Source: Myxococcus sp. RHSTA-1-4 (GTDB lineage: Bacteria; Myxococcota; Myxococcia; Myxococcales; Myxococcaceae). From it: a stretch of DNA of 64,000 nucleotides. The translations under genes and the position numbers were made by a program. Of the stretch, positions 33,322 to 42,743 are shown in pieces. How positions within the stretch are numbered: the first letter of the stretch is position 1; the number at the start of each line of letters is the position of its first letter. The notes below the pieces were generated by a model, which saw only the letters and a program-made list of their open reading frames with translations, was not told where the DNA came from and ran no database searches. The stretch is taken from assembly GCF_020037125.1 (NCBI RefSeq), contig NZ_JAIQDG010000017.1, forward strand, positions 62,001 to 126,000, in the 5' to 3' direction.

Positions 33322-33897
33322 TCACTTTGCCTCAAGCAAGGCCCGCTCTAGAAGTTCCTGTGTCCCGAGCCTGCTTGCCCACTCTCGCAGGTACACGCCA
33401 TCGAGGGTTCCAGCCGCGAGACGAAGGATTTGCACAACGTCTCGCCATTGGGTGCTGGAAACCTCACCGCCATCTCGGAACCACAGCAACTTGCGCAGTA
33501 CGGAGTCCTCGGGGCTCTTGATGTAGAGCCCTCGGCCGTCGGGAGTCAGTACTATGCGGCGGCGACGCGAGAACTCACTCTGGTCGAAGGCGCCCGAGCG
33601 CAAGATGAAGAGGTCTACCTTCGTCACCGTTGGCTGGTGGAAGATGTTCCAGGAGCCCCGGCGCATGGCGGACTCTCGCAGTGATTCGATGTCGACCTCA
33701 AAGTCACTACCGAGGGCTTGCGCCAGCGGTTCGACCTGGGATGGCTTCAAGTCGAGCACGAAGTCGATGTCGTTGGTCGCCCGTGGCTCGCCTTGAAGGG
33801 AGCTGGCCAGACTGCCTCCAAGGAAGTAGCCCACCTGCACCTGCTCGAAGGACTCCGCGCACTGGAGCGCGACGAGGAGGACGGCTGGCTCGTTCAT
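33322..33897 (-). CDS. Nucleotidyltransferase-fold protein, AbiEii/MNT-like
   Basis: 191 residues with the nucleotidyltransferase signature GGSLASSLQGEPRATNDIDFVLDL (GGS and DID) and a third carboxylate in TKVDLFIL, so all three metal-binding acids are present. The C-terminal part is helical. This size and fold suit MNT/AbiEii-type enzymes in toxin-antitoxin or phage-exclusion pairs. Its ATG lies inside the stop codon of the 82-residue gene upstream (4-base overlap), so the two are translationally coupled. Confidence 0.78.
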   Translation of the reverse strand: MNEPAVLLVALQCAESFEQVQVGYFLGGSLASSLQGEPRATNDIDFVLDLKPSQVEPLAQALGSDFEVDIESLRESAMRRGSWNIFHQPTVTKVDLFILRSGAFDQSEFSRRRRIVLTPDGRGLYIKSPEDSVLRKLLWFRDGGEVSSTQWRDVVQILRLAAGTLDGVYLREWASRLGTQELLERALLEAK

Positions 33898-34142
33898 GAC
33901 AGGAGCGCGGGGTGGGCGCCGAAGAGGCGGAGGGCCACCTGGCGGCCGTAGATGCGCTCGGTTAGCCGCACCCGCACCTCTGTCTCATCGGCGTTGGGAA
34001 ATCGCTGACGAATGCCGGCCTCGGCCATCCACCGGACTGCCTGTGTCAGATCCGCTGCCTTGCGGAGCCTCTCCGCTGGAGACAGGCCTCGGAGCAGCTC
34101 GAAGTATCGCTCACGCTGCCGGGGGTCGGTGTCCTGGTCCAT
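33894..34142 (-). CDS. Small helical partner of the nucleotidyltransferase
   Basis: 82 residues from the ATG at 34142. LSPAERLRKAADLTQAVRWMAEAGIRQRFPNADETEVRVRLTERIYG resembles a family of small helical proteins that I know next to nucleotidyltransferase genes in many bacteria. It may be the antitoxin, or a substrate that is nucleotidylated. It is the first gene of a coupled pair and overlaps the nucleotidyltransferase start by four bases. Confidence 0.65.
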   Translation of the reverse strand: MDQDTDPRQRERYFELLRGLSPAERLRKAADLTQAVRWMAEAGIRQRFPNADETEVRVRLTERIYGRQVALRLFGAHPALLS

Positions 34143-34216
34143 GCCGGAAATATAGCGCCTCCCCTGCCGGTGTGCTCCTCGTCGGGCCTGGTGATTGCAG
34201 TGGCCGCACCCCGACC

Positions 34217-34690
34217 ATGGACCGTGTCCCATCAGCCGCACCCCACATTCCGTTCATCCGCCGGGCGGAGGGCCGCGACATTGCCGCCCTCGCCGCGCTC
34301 TACCAGTCGCTCGTGCCGGACAACCCGCGCATCCGCGTCCTTCCCGAGCGCGTGGAGGGCCTGCGCTCGGACCCCGCGAGCCTCCTCATCGTGGCCGAGG
34401 TGGCCGGGGAGGTGCGGGGTACGGTGTTCGTCACGCTGTGCGCGGACGTGATGTTCGGCGAGCGGCCCTACGCGGTGCTGGAGAACTTCGTCGTCGCCCC
34501 GGCGGCGCGGGGCCAGGGGCTGGGGACGCGGCTGCTGAGCCACGCCGAGGCGCTCTGCCGCGAGCATGCGTGCACCAAGATGATGCTGCTGAGCGCCGTG
34601 GGCCGCACCGACGCGCACCGGTTGTTCGAGCGGCTGGGATTCCGCGGCGACCTGAGCCGCGGCTTCAAGAAGTACCTCGGGAGGGGATGA
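34217..34690 (+). CDS. GNAT-family N-acetyltransferase
   Basis: 157 residues with RRAEGRDIAALAALYQSL at the N-terminus and the acetyl-CoA site VLENFVVAPAARGQGLGTRLLSHAEALCRE, then KMMLLSAV and AHRLFERLGFRGD. All GNAT motifs are in order. The substrate is unknown. It is divergent from the toxin-antitoxin-like pair and overlaps the start of the L,D-transpeptidase remnant by four bases, so the two once formed an operon. Confidence 0.88.
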   Translation: MDRVPSAAPHIPFIRRAEGRDIAALAALYQSLVPDNPRIRVLPERVEGLRSDPASLLIVAEVAGEVRGTVFVTLCADVMFGERPYAVLENFVVAPAARGQGLGTRLLSHAEALCREHACTKMMLLSAVGRTDAHRLFERLGFRGDLSRGFKKYLGRG

Positions 34691-34887
34691 AGACCCTGCA
34701 CATCGACGTCGACATTCCCCGCCAGCGCCTCGTCCTGCATGACGGGGCGGGTGGGGTGGCCATGGACGTGTCCATCTCCAGCGCGAAGAACGGGCCGGGC
34801 GAGCAGCGTGGCAGCGGGTGCACTCCGCGCGGCTTGCACGTCATCCCGCTCAGGCAATGGCCACGCGCTTCAGGCGCAGCACCTTGA
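34687..34887 (+). pseudogene. L,D-transpeptidase (YkuD) N-terminal remnant
   Basis: The first 52 residues (IDVDIPRQRLVLHDGAGG, SSAKNGPGEQRGSGCTPRGLHVI) are the N-terminal part of an L,D-transpeptidase. After about 34845 homology stops at the 3' end of the convergent membrane gene. The catalytic Cys/His region is absent, so the peptide cannot be active. A deletion or insertion of the membrane gene is likely. Confidence 0.65.
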
Positions 34888-35680
34888 CGATGGACACCAG
34901 CGCCCCCACCAGCAGCAGCACCGCCCAGATGAGGCCGAGGATGGCGACGATGATGGCGCCCACCGCGTCGGTGATGCTCACCAGGATGATGGGCACCAGG
35001 CCGTGGAGGAAGGACACCACGGCATTGGCCAGCAGGGACGTCAGGTAGAGCAGTACCAGCCCCTTGTTCTGCAGGAAGCGCTGGTGCGCGAGCACGAGGC
35101 ACACGCCCGCCGCCAGCTTGAACAGCATCAGCAGCCCCAGCGTGCCGGCCGCGCCGCCCCGGTTGAAGAAGCCCCACACCGCCAGGTACGCGATGGTGCC
35201 GAACGGCACCGCGGCGAGCAGGGACACCATGGTGATGAGCAGGCCGATGGCGGCGAAGAGCAGCCCGATGCCGGTGAGCAGCGCCACGATGGAGCCAATC
35301 AGCGTGGCCAGCCCCTGCACACGGCCGTGGACGCGCTCGGGGATGATGAGGCTGGCGCCCATCAACGCCAGGGTGAGCAGCAGCAGCGCGTCCACCAGCG
35401 CGAGGTAGGGAATGCCCAGCCCGGGCGTGGGCGGGTTCTCCTTCTGCGTGCGGAGCACGTCGTCCATCTTCACGTCCTCGCCCTCGCACACCGACGCGTG
35501 CAGGGGGAGGCAGTCCTCGGGAAGCGCCGGCGGCGGTGGGGCACAGGGCGCAGTGCCCTTCAGCGCGGAGCAGTCCGGCGGCTTCTGGGGAAGGAGCGCG
35601 GGCGAGCCCACCTCCACGAGCACGGCGAGCACCAGCAGCACCAGGGCCGCGATGAAGAAGGGCGTTCGCAAGCGGTCCAT
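34850..35680 (-). CDS. Polytopic membrane protein of unknown function
   Basis: 276 residues from the ATG at 35680. One N-terminal helix is followed by a short Cys/Pro-containing loop (PPDCSALKGTAPCAPPPP), then four to six helices with little charge (VDALLLLTLALMGASLII, LATLIGSIVALLTGIGLLFAAIGLLITMV and more) and a basic C-terminus (KVLRLKRVAIA). No transport or enzyme motif is seen. It appears intact; its 3' end truncates the convergent L,D-transpeptidase remnant. Confidence 0.75.
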   Translation of the reverse strand: MDRLRTPFFIAALVLLVLAVLVEVGSPALLPQKPPDCSALKGTAPCAPPPPALPEDCLPLHASVCEGEDVKMDDVLRTQKENPPTPGLGIPYLALVDALLLLTLALMGASLIIPERVHGRVQGLATLIGSIVALLTGIGLLFAAIGLLITMVSLLAAVPFGTIAYLAVWGFFNRGGAAGTLGLLMLFKLAAGVCLVLAHQRFLQNKGLVLLYLTSLLANAVVSFLHGLVPIILVSITDAVGAIIVAILGLIWAVLLLVGALVSIVKVLRLKRVAIA

Positions 35681-35956
35681 GCCGCATCCCCCGGCGGGCG
35701 CGCGTGGGAGCAGCGCGCGCGGCGAGGATAAGCACGGCGAGGGCGGGCTCTGGAGGCGCGGTCTGCTTCGAGTGTCGAGGGGCGCACGGGCGGGGAGGGC
35801 GCGAGTGGCTGGAGCACGGCTCACACCCGGGATGCTCCGGGCGCATGTCCACCTCCGCACGGGGGACTGGCACGGCGGGGAGGGGCGAGGCACCCGTCCC
35901 GGAGGACTTGCGCCATCCGCTTGTCACGGGCGGGCGCGTGCAATAGGGGTTGAGGC

Positions 35957-37363
<1,407 letters not shown>

Positions 37364-37378
37364 GGCGCGCCCCGGACG

Positions 37379-38629
37379 TCAGGACACGATGCGCGTCTTG
37401 ATGTCCGTCTTCAGCCCGGCGATGGCGTCGCACACCGGGCGCGACACGTCCTGGTCCAGGTCCATGATGAGGTAGCCGATGTTGGCGTCCGTGCTGAGCA
37501 CCTGCGCATGGATGTTGGCGTTGAGGTCCGAGACGATGCGGTTGATGTCGCGGAGCACGCCGGGGATGTTGCGGTGCACGTTGAGGATGCGGTGCGTGCC
37601 GGGGATGAGCGGCGACTCGATTTGCGGGAAGTTGACCGCGCCCGTGGTGGCGCCCGTCTTGAAGTACTTCAGCAGGCTGGTGGCCACCTCCTTGCCGATG
37701 GCCGCCTGCGCCTCCTCCGTGGAGCCGCCAATGTGCGGGGTGAGCACCACGTTGGGCAGCCCCTGCAACTCGGTGACGAAGCCGTCCGAGTTGCTCTCCG
37801 GCTCCTCCGGGTAGACGTCCACCGCCGCGCCGCCCAGGTGCTTGGAGTGCAGCGCCTTCGCCAGCGCGCCGATGTCCACCACCGTGCCGCGGCTGGCGTT
37901 GATGAGGCACGCGCCCTTCTTCATCCGCGCGAGCTGGTCCGCGCCCATCATCATGTGCGTGCTCGGCGTGGCCGGCACGTGCAGGGTGACGAAGTCGGAC
38001 GTGGCCAGCAGCTCGTCCAGCGTGGGCACCGAGTGCGTGTTGCCCAGCGGCAGCTTCGTCATCACGTCGTAGTACTGCACCCGCATGCCCAGCGACTCGG
38101 CCAGCACGCCCAGCTGCGAGCCGATGTGGCCGTAGCCGATGATGCCCAGCGTCTTGCCGCGCACCTCGTGGCTGCCGGTGGCCACCTTGCGCCACTGGCC
38201 CGCGTGCACCTCGCGGCTGCGGTCGAAGAGCTGGCGCGTCAGGATGATGATTTCCGCAATCACCATCTCCGCCACGCTGCGCGTGTTGCTGAAGGGCGCG
38301 TTGAACACGGGGATGCCGTGCGTGTTGGCGTTGACCAGGTCCACCTGGTTGGTGCCGATGCAGAAGGCGCCAATGGCCAGCAGGTCCTCCGCGTGCTCCA
38401 GCGCCGCCTCCGGCACCGTCGTCTTGCTGCGGATGCCCAGCAGGTGCACGCCCTTCAACCGCTCGGCCAGCTCGCCCGGCTTGAGGGCGGACGACAGCCG
38501 CTCCACCTGGAGGCCCTCCGCGGCCAGCATCTCCTCCGCGGACGGGTGGATGTTCTCCAGCAGCAGGGCGCGGAACGGGCCCTCTTTGGTGATGGGGCGG
38601 GTCGGCGAGGGAAAGCGGGCTGGGCTCAT
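37379..38629 (-). CDS. serA: D-3-phosphoglycerate dehydrogenase
   Basis: 416 residues, the length of the E. coli-type enzyme with an ACT domain. NAD-binding GIIGYGHIGSQLG, the catalytic Arg in NASRGTVVD, Glu in DVYPEEP and His in TPHIGGSTEEAQ are all present. The C-terminal 80 residues (HRNIPGVLRDINRIVSDLNANI) form the ACT domain that senses serine. It catalyses the first step of serine synthesis. It lies 11 bases downstream of the histidine kinase gene on the same strand and converges with the FAD dehydrogenase with 15 bases between. Confidence 0.95.
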   Translation of the reverse strand: MSPARFPSPTRPITKEGPFRALLLENIHPSAEEMLAAEGLQVERLSSALKPGELAERLKGVHLLGIRSKTTVPEAALEHAEDLLAIGAFCIGTNQVDLVNANTHGIPVFNAPFSNTRSVAEMVIAEIIILTRQLFDRSREVHAGQWRKVATGSHEVRGKTLGIIGYGHIGSQLGVLAESLGMRVQYYDVMTKLPLGNTHSVPTLDELLATSDFVTLHVPATPSTHMMMGADQLARMKKGACLINASRGTVVDIGALAKALHSKHLGGAAVDVYPEEPESNSDGFVTELQGLPNVVLTPHIGGSTEEAQAAIGKEVATSLLKYFKTGATTGAVNFPQIESPLIPGTHRILNVHRNIPGVLRDINRIVSDLNANIHAQVLSTDANIGYLIMDLDQDVSRPVCDAIAGLKTDIKTRIVS

Positions 38630-38640
38630 GTCGCTGTGCG

Positions 38641-40296
38641 TTAGACCTCGGCTCCGGGGCTGTCAAGGGTGGGGTGAGGGGGCCGGCGCTCGGGTGCCAG
38701 GGGAAGCGTGAAGTGGAAGGTACTGCCGGTGCCAACGGTGCTCTCCACCCACAGTCGGCCACCATGGGCCTCCACCAGTCCCTTGGCGATGTAGAGGCCC
38801 AGGCCGCTGCCCCGGTGCGCGGTGCCCCGGGATTGCCAGTGGCGCTGGAAGAGGCGGGGCAGCTCGTCCTCGGGAATGCCCGGGCCGGTGTCGCGCACGG
38901 CCACCCGGACCTCGCCCGGGGCTTCCGTGGTCTCCACCGTGACGGTGCCGTCCTTGGGGGTGAACTTCACCGCGTTGCCCAGCAGGTTGGCGAGCACCTG
39001 GAGGATGCGTTCGCGGTCGCACAGGGCCATCAGCCCTGGAGCCAGGCGAGGCTCGAGGTGGATGTTGCACCGGGCGGCCTGGGGCTCGATGAGGGCCAGC
39101 GCCTCGCCGATGAGCTCGCTCACCGGCTCGGGGCGGGGCTCCACCGCCAGGGGCTGGCCCGCGTCCAGCCGGGCGGCGTCCAGCATCCGGGTGATGAGGC
39201 CGAGCATGACGAGCGCGGCGCGGTCCATGGCGGCCACCCGCCCCTGGAGTGCCTCCCCTCCGGGGAGCCGTGCCAGCTTCTGGTCCAGCACCGCGGCGCT
39301 CAGGCGCACGGTGGCCAGCGGGTTCTTCAGGTCGTGCGAGACGATGGCCAGCACCTCCTCGCGCTCGCGCGCCGCGGCCTCCGCCGCGTGGGCCAGCCGG
39401 GCGTTCTCCGCGGCCAGGTGCCGCTGCAGCTCGGCTTCCTGGCCCGCGAGCCGCCGGGCCTCGGCCTGCTCCTCGTGCAGCCGGTTGCTCACCACCGCGG
39501 CCCGCCAGACCACCGCCGTCAGCGACACCATCATCGCCACCGCGAAGAGCGGCCAGGCCAGGCTCGCGTCCACCCACCGCAGCCGCACGCCCAACTCCAC
39601 CAGTACGCCCACGCCCACCGGCAGCAGGCCCGCGAAGAGCATCCGTCGCGCCATGACTCCGCCCGCCGCCTCCGACGTCACCGCCCTCACCGGCCCCCGG
39701 TCCGGCCGCAGGAAGAGGGCGCCCAGGGACAGCAGGAGCAGGGACACCGCGGAGTGGGGCGCGACGCCGATGCTGCCTCGGATGCGGTAGATGCGGTGCT
39801 CCGCGAAGAAGTAGCCCAGGAGCACCGTCAGCGGCACGAGGAGGGCGGCCAGCGCGAGGAGCTGCGCCCAGGCCGTGCCCCGGCCCCGGCGGTCCACACA
39901 CAGCAGGGACGGGCCGAGAAGGAGGAAGCCCAGTGCCGTCTGCGGCGACATGCGGCGCAGGGGCGGGTAGCCGGGCAGCGCATCCCAGCTCCAGGCATAG
40001 GAGGCGAGCGTCAGCAGGCTCGCGGCCACCACCAGCGCCGCGGCCAGTCCCGCCAGCACGTGCCGGGTGGGGCCGCCCTTCAGCAGCCAGAGCATGGCCA
40101 GCGCCGCGAGTATCAGGCACGCCGCGGTGGCGGGCACCATCAGCGGGAGGTCCGAGAAGGCGGAGGCCAGCAAATCCCTGCCCAGGAGGACCCAGCCCAC
40201 GAGTTGCACCACGCCCAATGGCAGCACCAGGGCCACCGCCATGCGCGGCAGTCCTCCCGCCCTTCTCCAGAGCTGCAGCTGTCGCTCCTGGTACAC
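38641..40296 (-). CDS. Membrane sensor histidine kinase
   Basis: 551 residues. About seven hydrophobic helices fill residues 20-270, then a coiled-coil linker rich in Glu/Ala/Arg, the HisKA domain with phospho-accepting His321 in AIVSHDLKNPLATV, and HATPase boxes N (NLLGNAVKF), G1 (DTGPGIPEDELPRLF) and G2 (GSGLGLYIAKG). The protein ends soon after. No response regulator is adjacent, so it is an orphan. It lies 11 bases upstream of serA and may share its transcript. The sensor is intramembrane rather than periplasmic. Confidence 0.9.
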   Translation of the reverse strand: MYQERQLQLWRRAGGLPRMAVALVLPLGVVQLVGWVLLGRDLLASAFSDLPLMVPATAACLILAALAMLWLLKGGPTRHVLAGLAAALVVAASLLTLASYAWSWDALPGYPPLRRMSPQTALGFLLLGPSLLCVDRRGRGTAWAQLLALAALLVPLTVLLGYFFAEHRIYRIRGSIGVAPHSAVSLLLLSLGALFLRPDRGPVRAVTSEAAGGVMARRMLFAGLLPVGVGVLVELGVRLRWVDASLAWPLFAVAMMVSLTAVVWRAAVVSNRLHEEQAEARRLAGQEAELQRHLAAENARLAHAAEAAAREREEVLAIVSHDLKNPLATVRLSAAVLDQKLARLPGGEALQGRVAAMDRAALVMLGLITRMLDAARLDAGQPLAVEPRPEPVSELIGEALALIEPQAARCNIHLEPRLAPGLMALCDRERILQVLANLLGNAVKFTPKDGTVTVETTEAPGEVRVAVRDTGPGIPEDELPRLFQRHWQSRGTAHRGSGLGLYIAKGLVEAHGGRLWVESTVGTGSTFHFTLPLAPERRPPHPTLDSPGAEV

Positions 40297-40587
40297 GCCC
40301 CGTTCCTGCTTCGAAGCATGAAGTTATGAACGGCCCCACGGGGCCGCCCGGGCAGGAGGGCGGGCTCTCTTCCGGGGGCTGGCGGGCCTGCCCGGACGCA
40401 GGATGGACGGCCGGGAGGTTGGGACCGCGAGACAGCCGAACCACGGCGGGGCAACGCCGCACCCGCTGACTTCAGCCTTCACGCGTCACCGGGCCCCTGC
40501 TTCTTGCGCGGTATTCCTTATAACATTCTCCTGATGAGATGCTGGTAGTCCATCACGCGGACAGGGGCGCCTGGAAGGCGATACGAC
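40297..40587. other. Intergenic region between divergent genes
   Basis: About 290 bases. An AT-richer stretch near 40510-40535 (TTCCTTATAACATTC) could be the promoter of the gene at 40588. No repeat or RNA gene is recognised. Confidence 0.4.
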
Positions 40588-41088
40588 ATGACAAGGCTTT
40601 CTCCAGAGAAGGACCAGACGATCGCCGAGCTGCTGGCTGGGTATAGCCGTACGCTGGCGGAGTTGCGCCGTCGCGGGGTGGTGAGGACGAACAACGCCCC
40701 GGCGGGCGACTATGCGGAGTGGCTCGCCGCAAAGGGACTGGGAGGGGAGCTGGCGGGCAACTCGGTCAAGTCGTACGACCTGACGCTCGCGACGGGCGAG
40801 CGCGTGCAGGTCAAGGCCCGGGTTGTCTCCGAGCCCGCGACCCGGGGCCAACTCCAGACCTCTTCCTTCCGGTCGTGGGACTTCGACCTCGCCGCCCTCG
40901 TTCTGTTCCGGGACACCGACTATCAGGTGGTGCGCGCCGCGCTCGTGCCCTCCGAAGTCGTGCGTGAGCACTCACGCCTTTCCGAGCACGTCAACGGCGA
41001 CTTCGTCTACATGACGGACATTCTGCTGGGGCACGCGCGGGCCGTGGATATCACCGCGAAGCTGCGCGCCGCTGCCGAGAGCGCCTGA
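40588..41088 (+). CDS. DUF6998-like protein with restriction-endonuclease-like motif
   Basis: 166 residues. NNAPAGDYAEWLAAKGLGGELAGNSVKSYDLTLATGERVQVKAR matches a family I know as DUF6998, with Glu44, Asp64 and Gln74-x-Lys76 in the arrangement of PD-(D/E)XK nucleases. Such proteins are scattered in bacterial accessory regions. No methyltransferase or other restriction gene is nearby. It lies just upstream of the truncated JAMM-like gene and may have arrived with it. Confidence 0.65.
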   Translation: MTRLSPEKDQTIAELLAGYSRTLAELRRRGVVRTNNAPAGDYAEWLAAKGLGGELAGNSVKSYDLTLATGERVQVKARVVSEPATRGQLQTSSFRSWDFDLAALVLFRDTDYQVVRAALVPSEVVREHSRLSEHVNGDFVYMTDILLGHARAVDITAKLRAAAESA

Positions 41089-41186
41089 GCCCCACCTCGG
41101 GGCACAGGCCGGAAGGGCACCACGTCCTGGTTTCCGGTCGTCACGTCCGGGGCCAGCCCGCTCCCGGCCTGGGGGTGGCCCCATGA

Positions 41187-41711
41187 GCCTGGAGACCGAC
41201 ACGAGTCTCCACCGAGTACTGCGCTTGGCTCTACTACACGCCGGACCACAAGTACGAGATGAGTCTGCTGACTGACCAGTCAGCGCCAGACGACCTGACG
41301 ACAGGGCGGCGGAGTTGCATTCTCCCGGCATCCGTGGAGGACGCCCGATACCCGTCGAGCGCGCTCAAGTACATCTTCGCGCTCCACAACCACCCTTTTG
41401 GAGGTCTGCCCTCCCCTGGAGATCTCCGCTTCACCGATGAAATGTCGAGGCTCCATGCATGGGCCGTGGAAACAAAAGACAGCAAGGTCCTGCTGTCCAT
41501 CGTCGCGTTCTTCTCGAAATCAAAGGATCCCAAGGCGCCTACCTGTGACGGCTTCTATCAGTACATTCCTGCGACGCTGGACATGTTGAAGTGGACCCAT
41601 GCGCGGGGGGCGTGGGAACGAGAGGAGCTCGGCACTGTCAGCTGGATCAATGAAACGAGCTACCGCATCGTTCCCAAGAAGCCGAAAGGCTCTCCAGGGA
41701 ACCCTCGGTGA
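41187..41711 (+). pseudogene. 5'-truncated JAMM-like protein gene
   Basis: The open frame begins at 41187 after a stop and lacks a start until the ATG at 41259, which would give 150 residues. The translated upstream part (EYCAWLYYTPDHKYEMSLLTD) aligns with YCALHYF of the protein at 19263, so the signal peptide and N-terminus are gone. The motif HNHPFGGLPSPGD keeps the HxHx6SxxD spacing and is RadC-like. Without a signal peptide it would stay in the cytoplasm. The next gene encodes the partner lipoprotein, as in the first copy. Confidence 0.65.
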
Positions 41712-41721
41712 GGGCGCTTGA

Positions 41722-42342
41722 ATGAGAATGAACCCTCTGCCCCTCATGCTTGTCATCACTCTCTCCGGCTGCGTGCGGAGTCCAGGTCTTCCCTCAGCCC
41801 CTGTCGAGAACGATACCTCGATTATCTTTCCAGACTTCCCGGAGCGAGAGGTCGTTGACGTGGGAGCACCCGGGCAACCGTATGAACTGGACGGCGAGAT
41901 GCTCCGAGCCGTGATGATCGCCGCGAATGACTTTCTTCCCCCGGGCGCGAAAAACCCACCGTGCCGCGACAGGCAGGAGGCTCAGCGCTACCGCGTCATT
42001 CGGCAGGGCGACATCATCTTCGTCCAAATCTACGAAGATCACGCGTACTGCGGTCGTTCATACCCGGCATTGGATTCCGGTGCGCAATACGCCATCAGCA
42101 TTGATGGCCGTATCCTGCGGCGCATCAGTGATGGACAGCGAGAGGAAATCGTCGACCTCGACCCGACGGACGGAGGCCACCAGAAGACGCGAGCCGAGCC
42201 AGGGGTCCCACCTGCGTTGGACGGCATCTGGAATGACCCGTCGCGCCCCTGGCCGCCAGCGTTTCAAGATGGAGGTTCCGCTCCTCCACCCGGCGTATCC
42301 CCCCCCCGCTCCGTCTTCGGGTTCGGACGGCGGGAGGCATGA
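41722..42342 (+). CDS. Lipoprotein, partner of the JAMM-like protein (second copy)
   Basis: 206 residues with lipobox ITLSGC. The central part matches the lipoprotein at 18810: GEMLRAVMIAANDFLPPG, YRVIRQGDIIFVQIYEDHAYCG and LDSGAQYAISIDGRILRR. It has an extra C-terminal Pro-rich tail of about 65 residues ending FGFGRREA. It starts ten bases after the truncated JAMM-like gene and appears intact. The function is unknown; conservation of the pairing suggests it acts with that protein. Confidence 0.75.
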   Translation: MRMNPLPLMLVITLSGCVRSPGLPSAPVENDTSIIFPDFPEREVVDVGAPGQPYELDGEMLRAVMIAANDFLPPGAKNPPCRDRQEAQRYRVIRQGDIIFVQIYEDHAYCGRSYPALDSGAQYAISIDGRILRRISDGQREEIVDLDPTDGGHQKTRAEPGVPPALDGIWNDPSRPWPPAFQDGGSAPPPGVSPPRSVFGFGRREA

Positions 42343-42410
42343 GACGGAGAGGGACTCTGTTGAGGGTGGCGGGCGGGAGCAGAGGGGATGAGGAGACGAG
42401 GAGGCTCCAC

Positions 42411-42740
42411 ATGCTGGAGGGGCGGGAGCTGTCGACGCACCCGTGGTACGCGGGGCCCTTCTCGCTAGCCGCGCACCACCTCATCTGCCTGGAGGCATTG
42501 GACAATGTGAGGTGGGCCACGTACTGCCCGCGGTTCGGCTACCACCCGGACCGCAAGCCCAACGGGGCCTTCCTGCCGATGAAGATGGCGCTGGCATGCC
42601 AGCTCTTCGTGGCCGTGCACCGGGTCCACCACGCGGAGGGCTTCGCCTTCGACCTGCACCTGGCCTACCCGGACGCGGTCTCAAGCACGCTCAAGCGCGT
42701 GGCGGACAAACTGGACGCGGGCGAGTACTGGTATGCCCCT
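42411..42740 (+). pseudogene. 3'-truncated gene of unknown function
   Basis: From the ATG at 42411 (GAGGAGG upstream) about 110 residues look like real protein: ELSTHPWYAGPFSLAAHHLICLEALDN, then CPRFGYHPDRKPNGAFLPMKMALACQLFVAVHRVHHAEG. Sense is lost at about 42740, where the convergent DUF2381 gene ends, and the frame runs on antisense to it. I do not recognise the family. Confidence 0.5.
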
Positions 42741-42743
42741 GCA

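Noticed and set aside
38674-40329. 551-residue plus-strand frame
   Set aside because: Antisense to a histidine kinase with all catalytic boxes; composition is low-complexity Arg/Gly/His/Gln.
41259-41711. Intact RadC DNA repair protein
   Set aside because: The HNHP motif is similar, but the rest aligns with the exported JAMM-like paralogue and the upstream residues continue that homology without a start.
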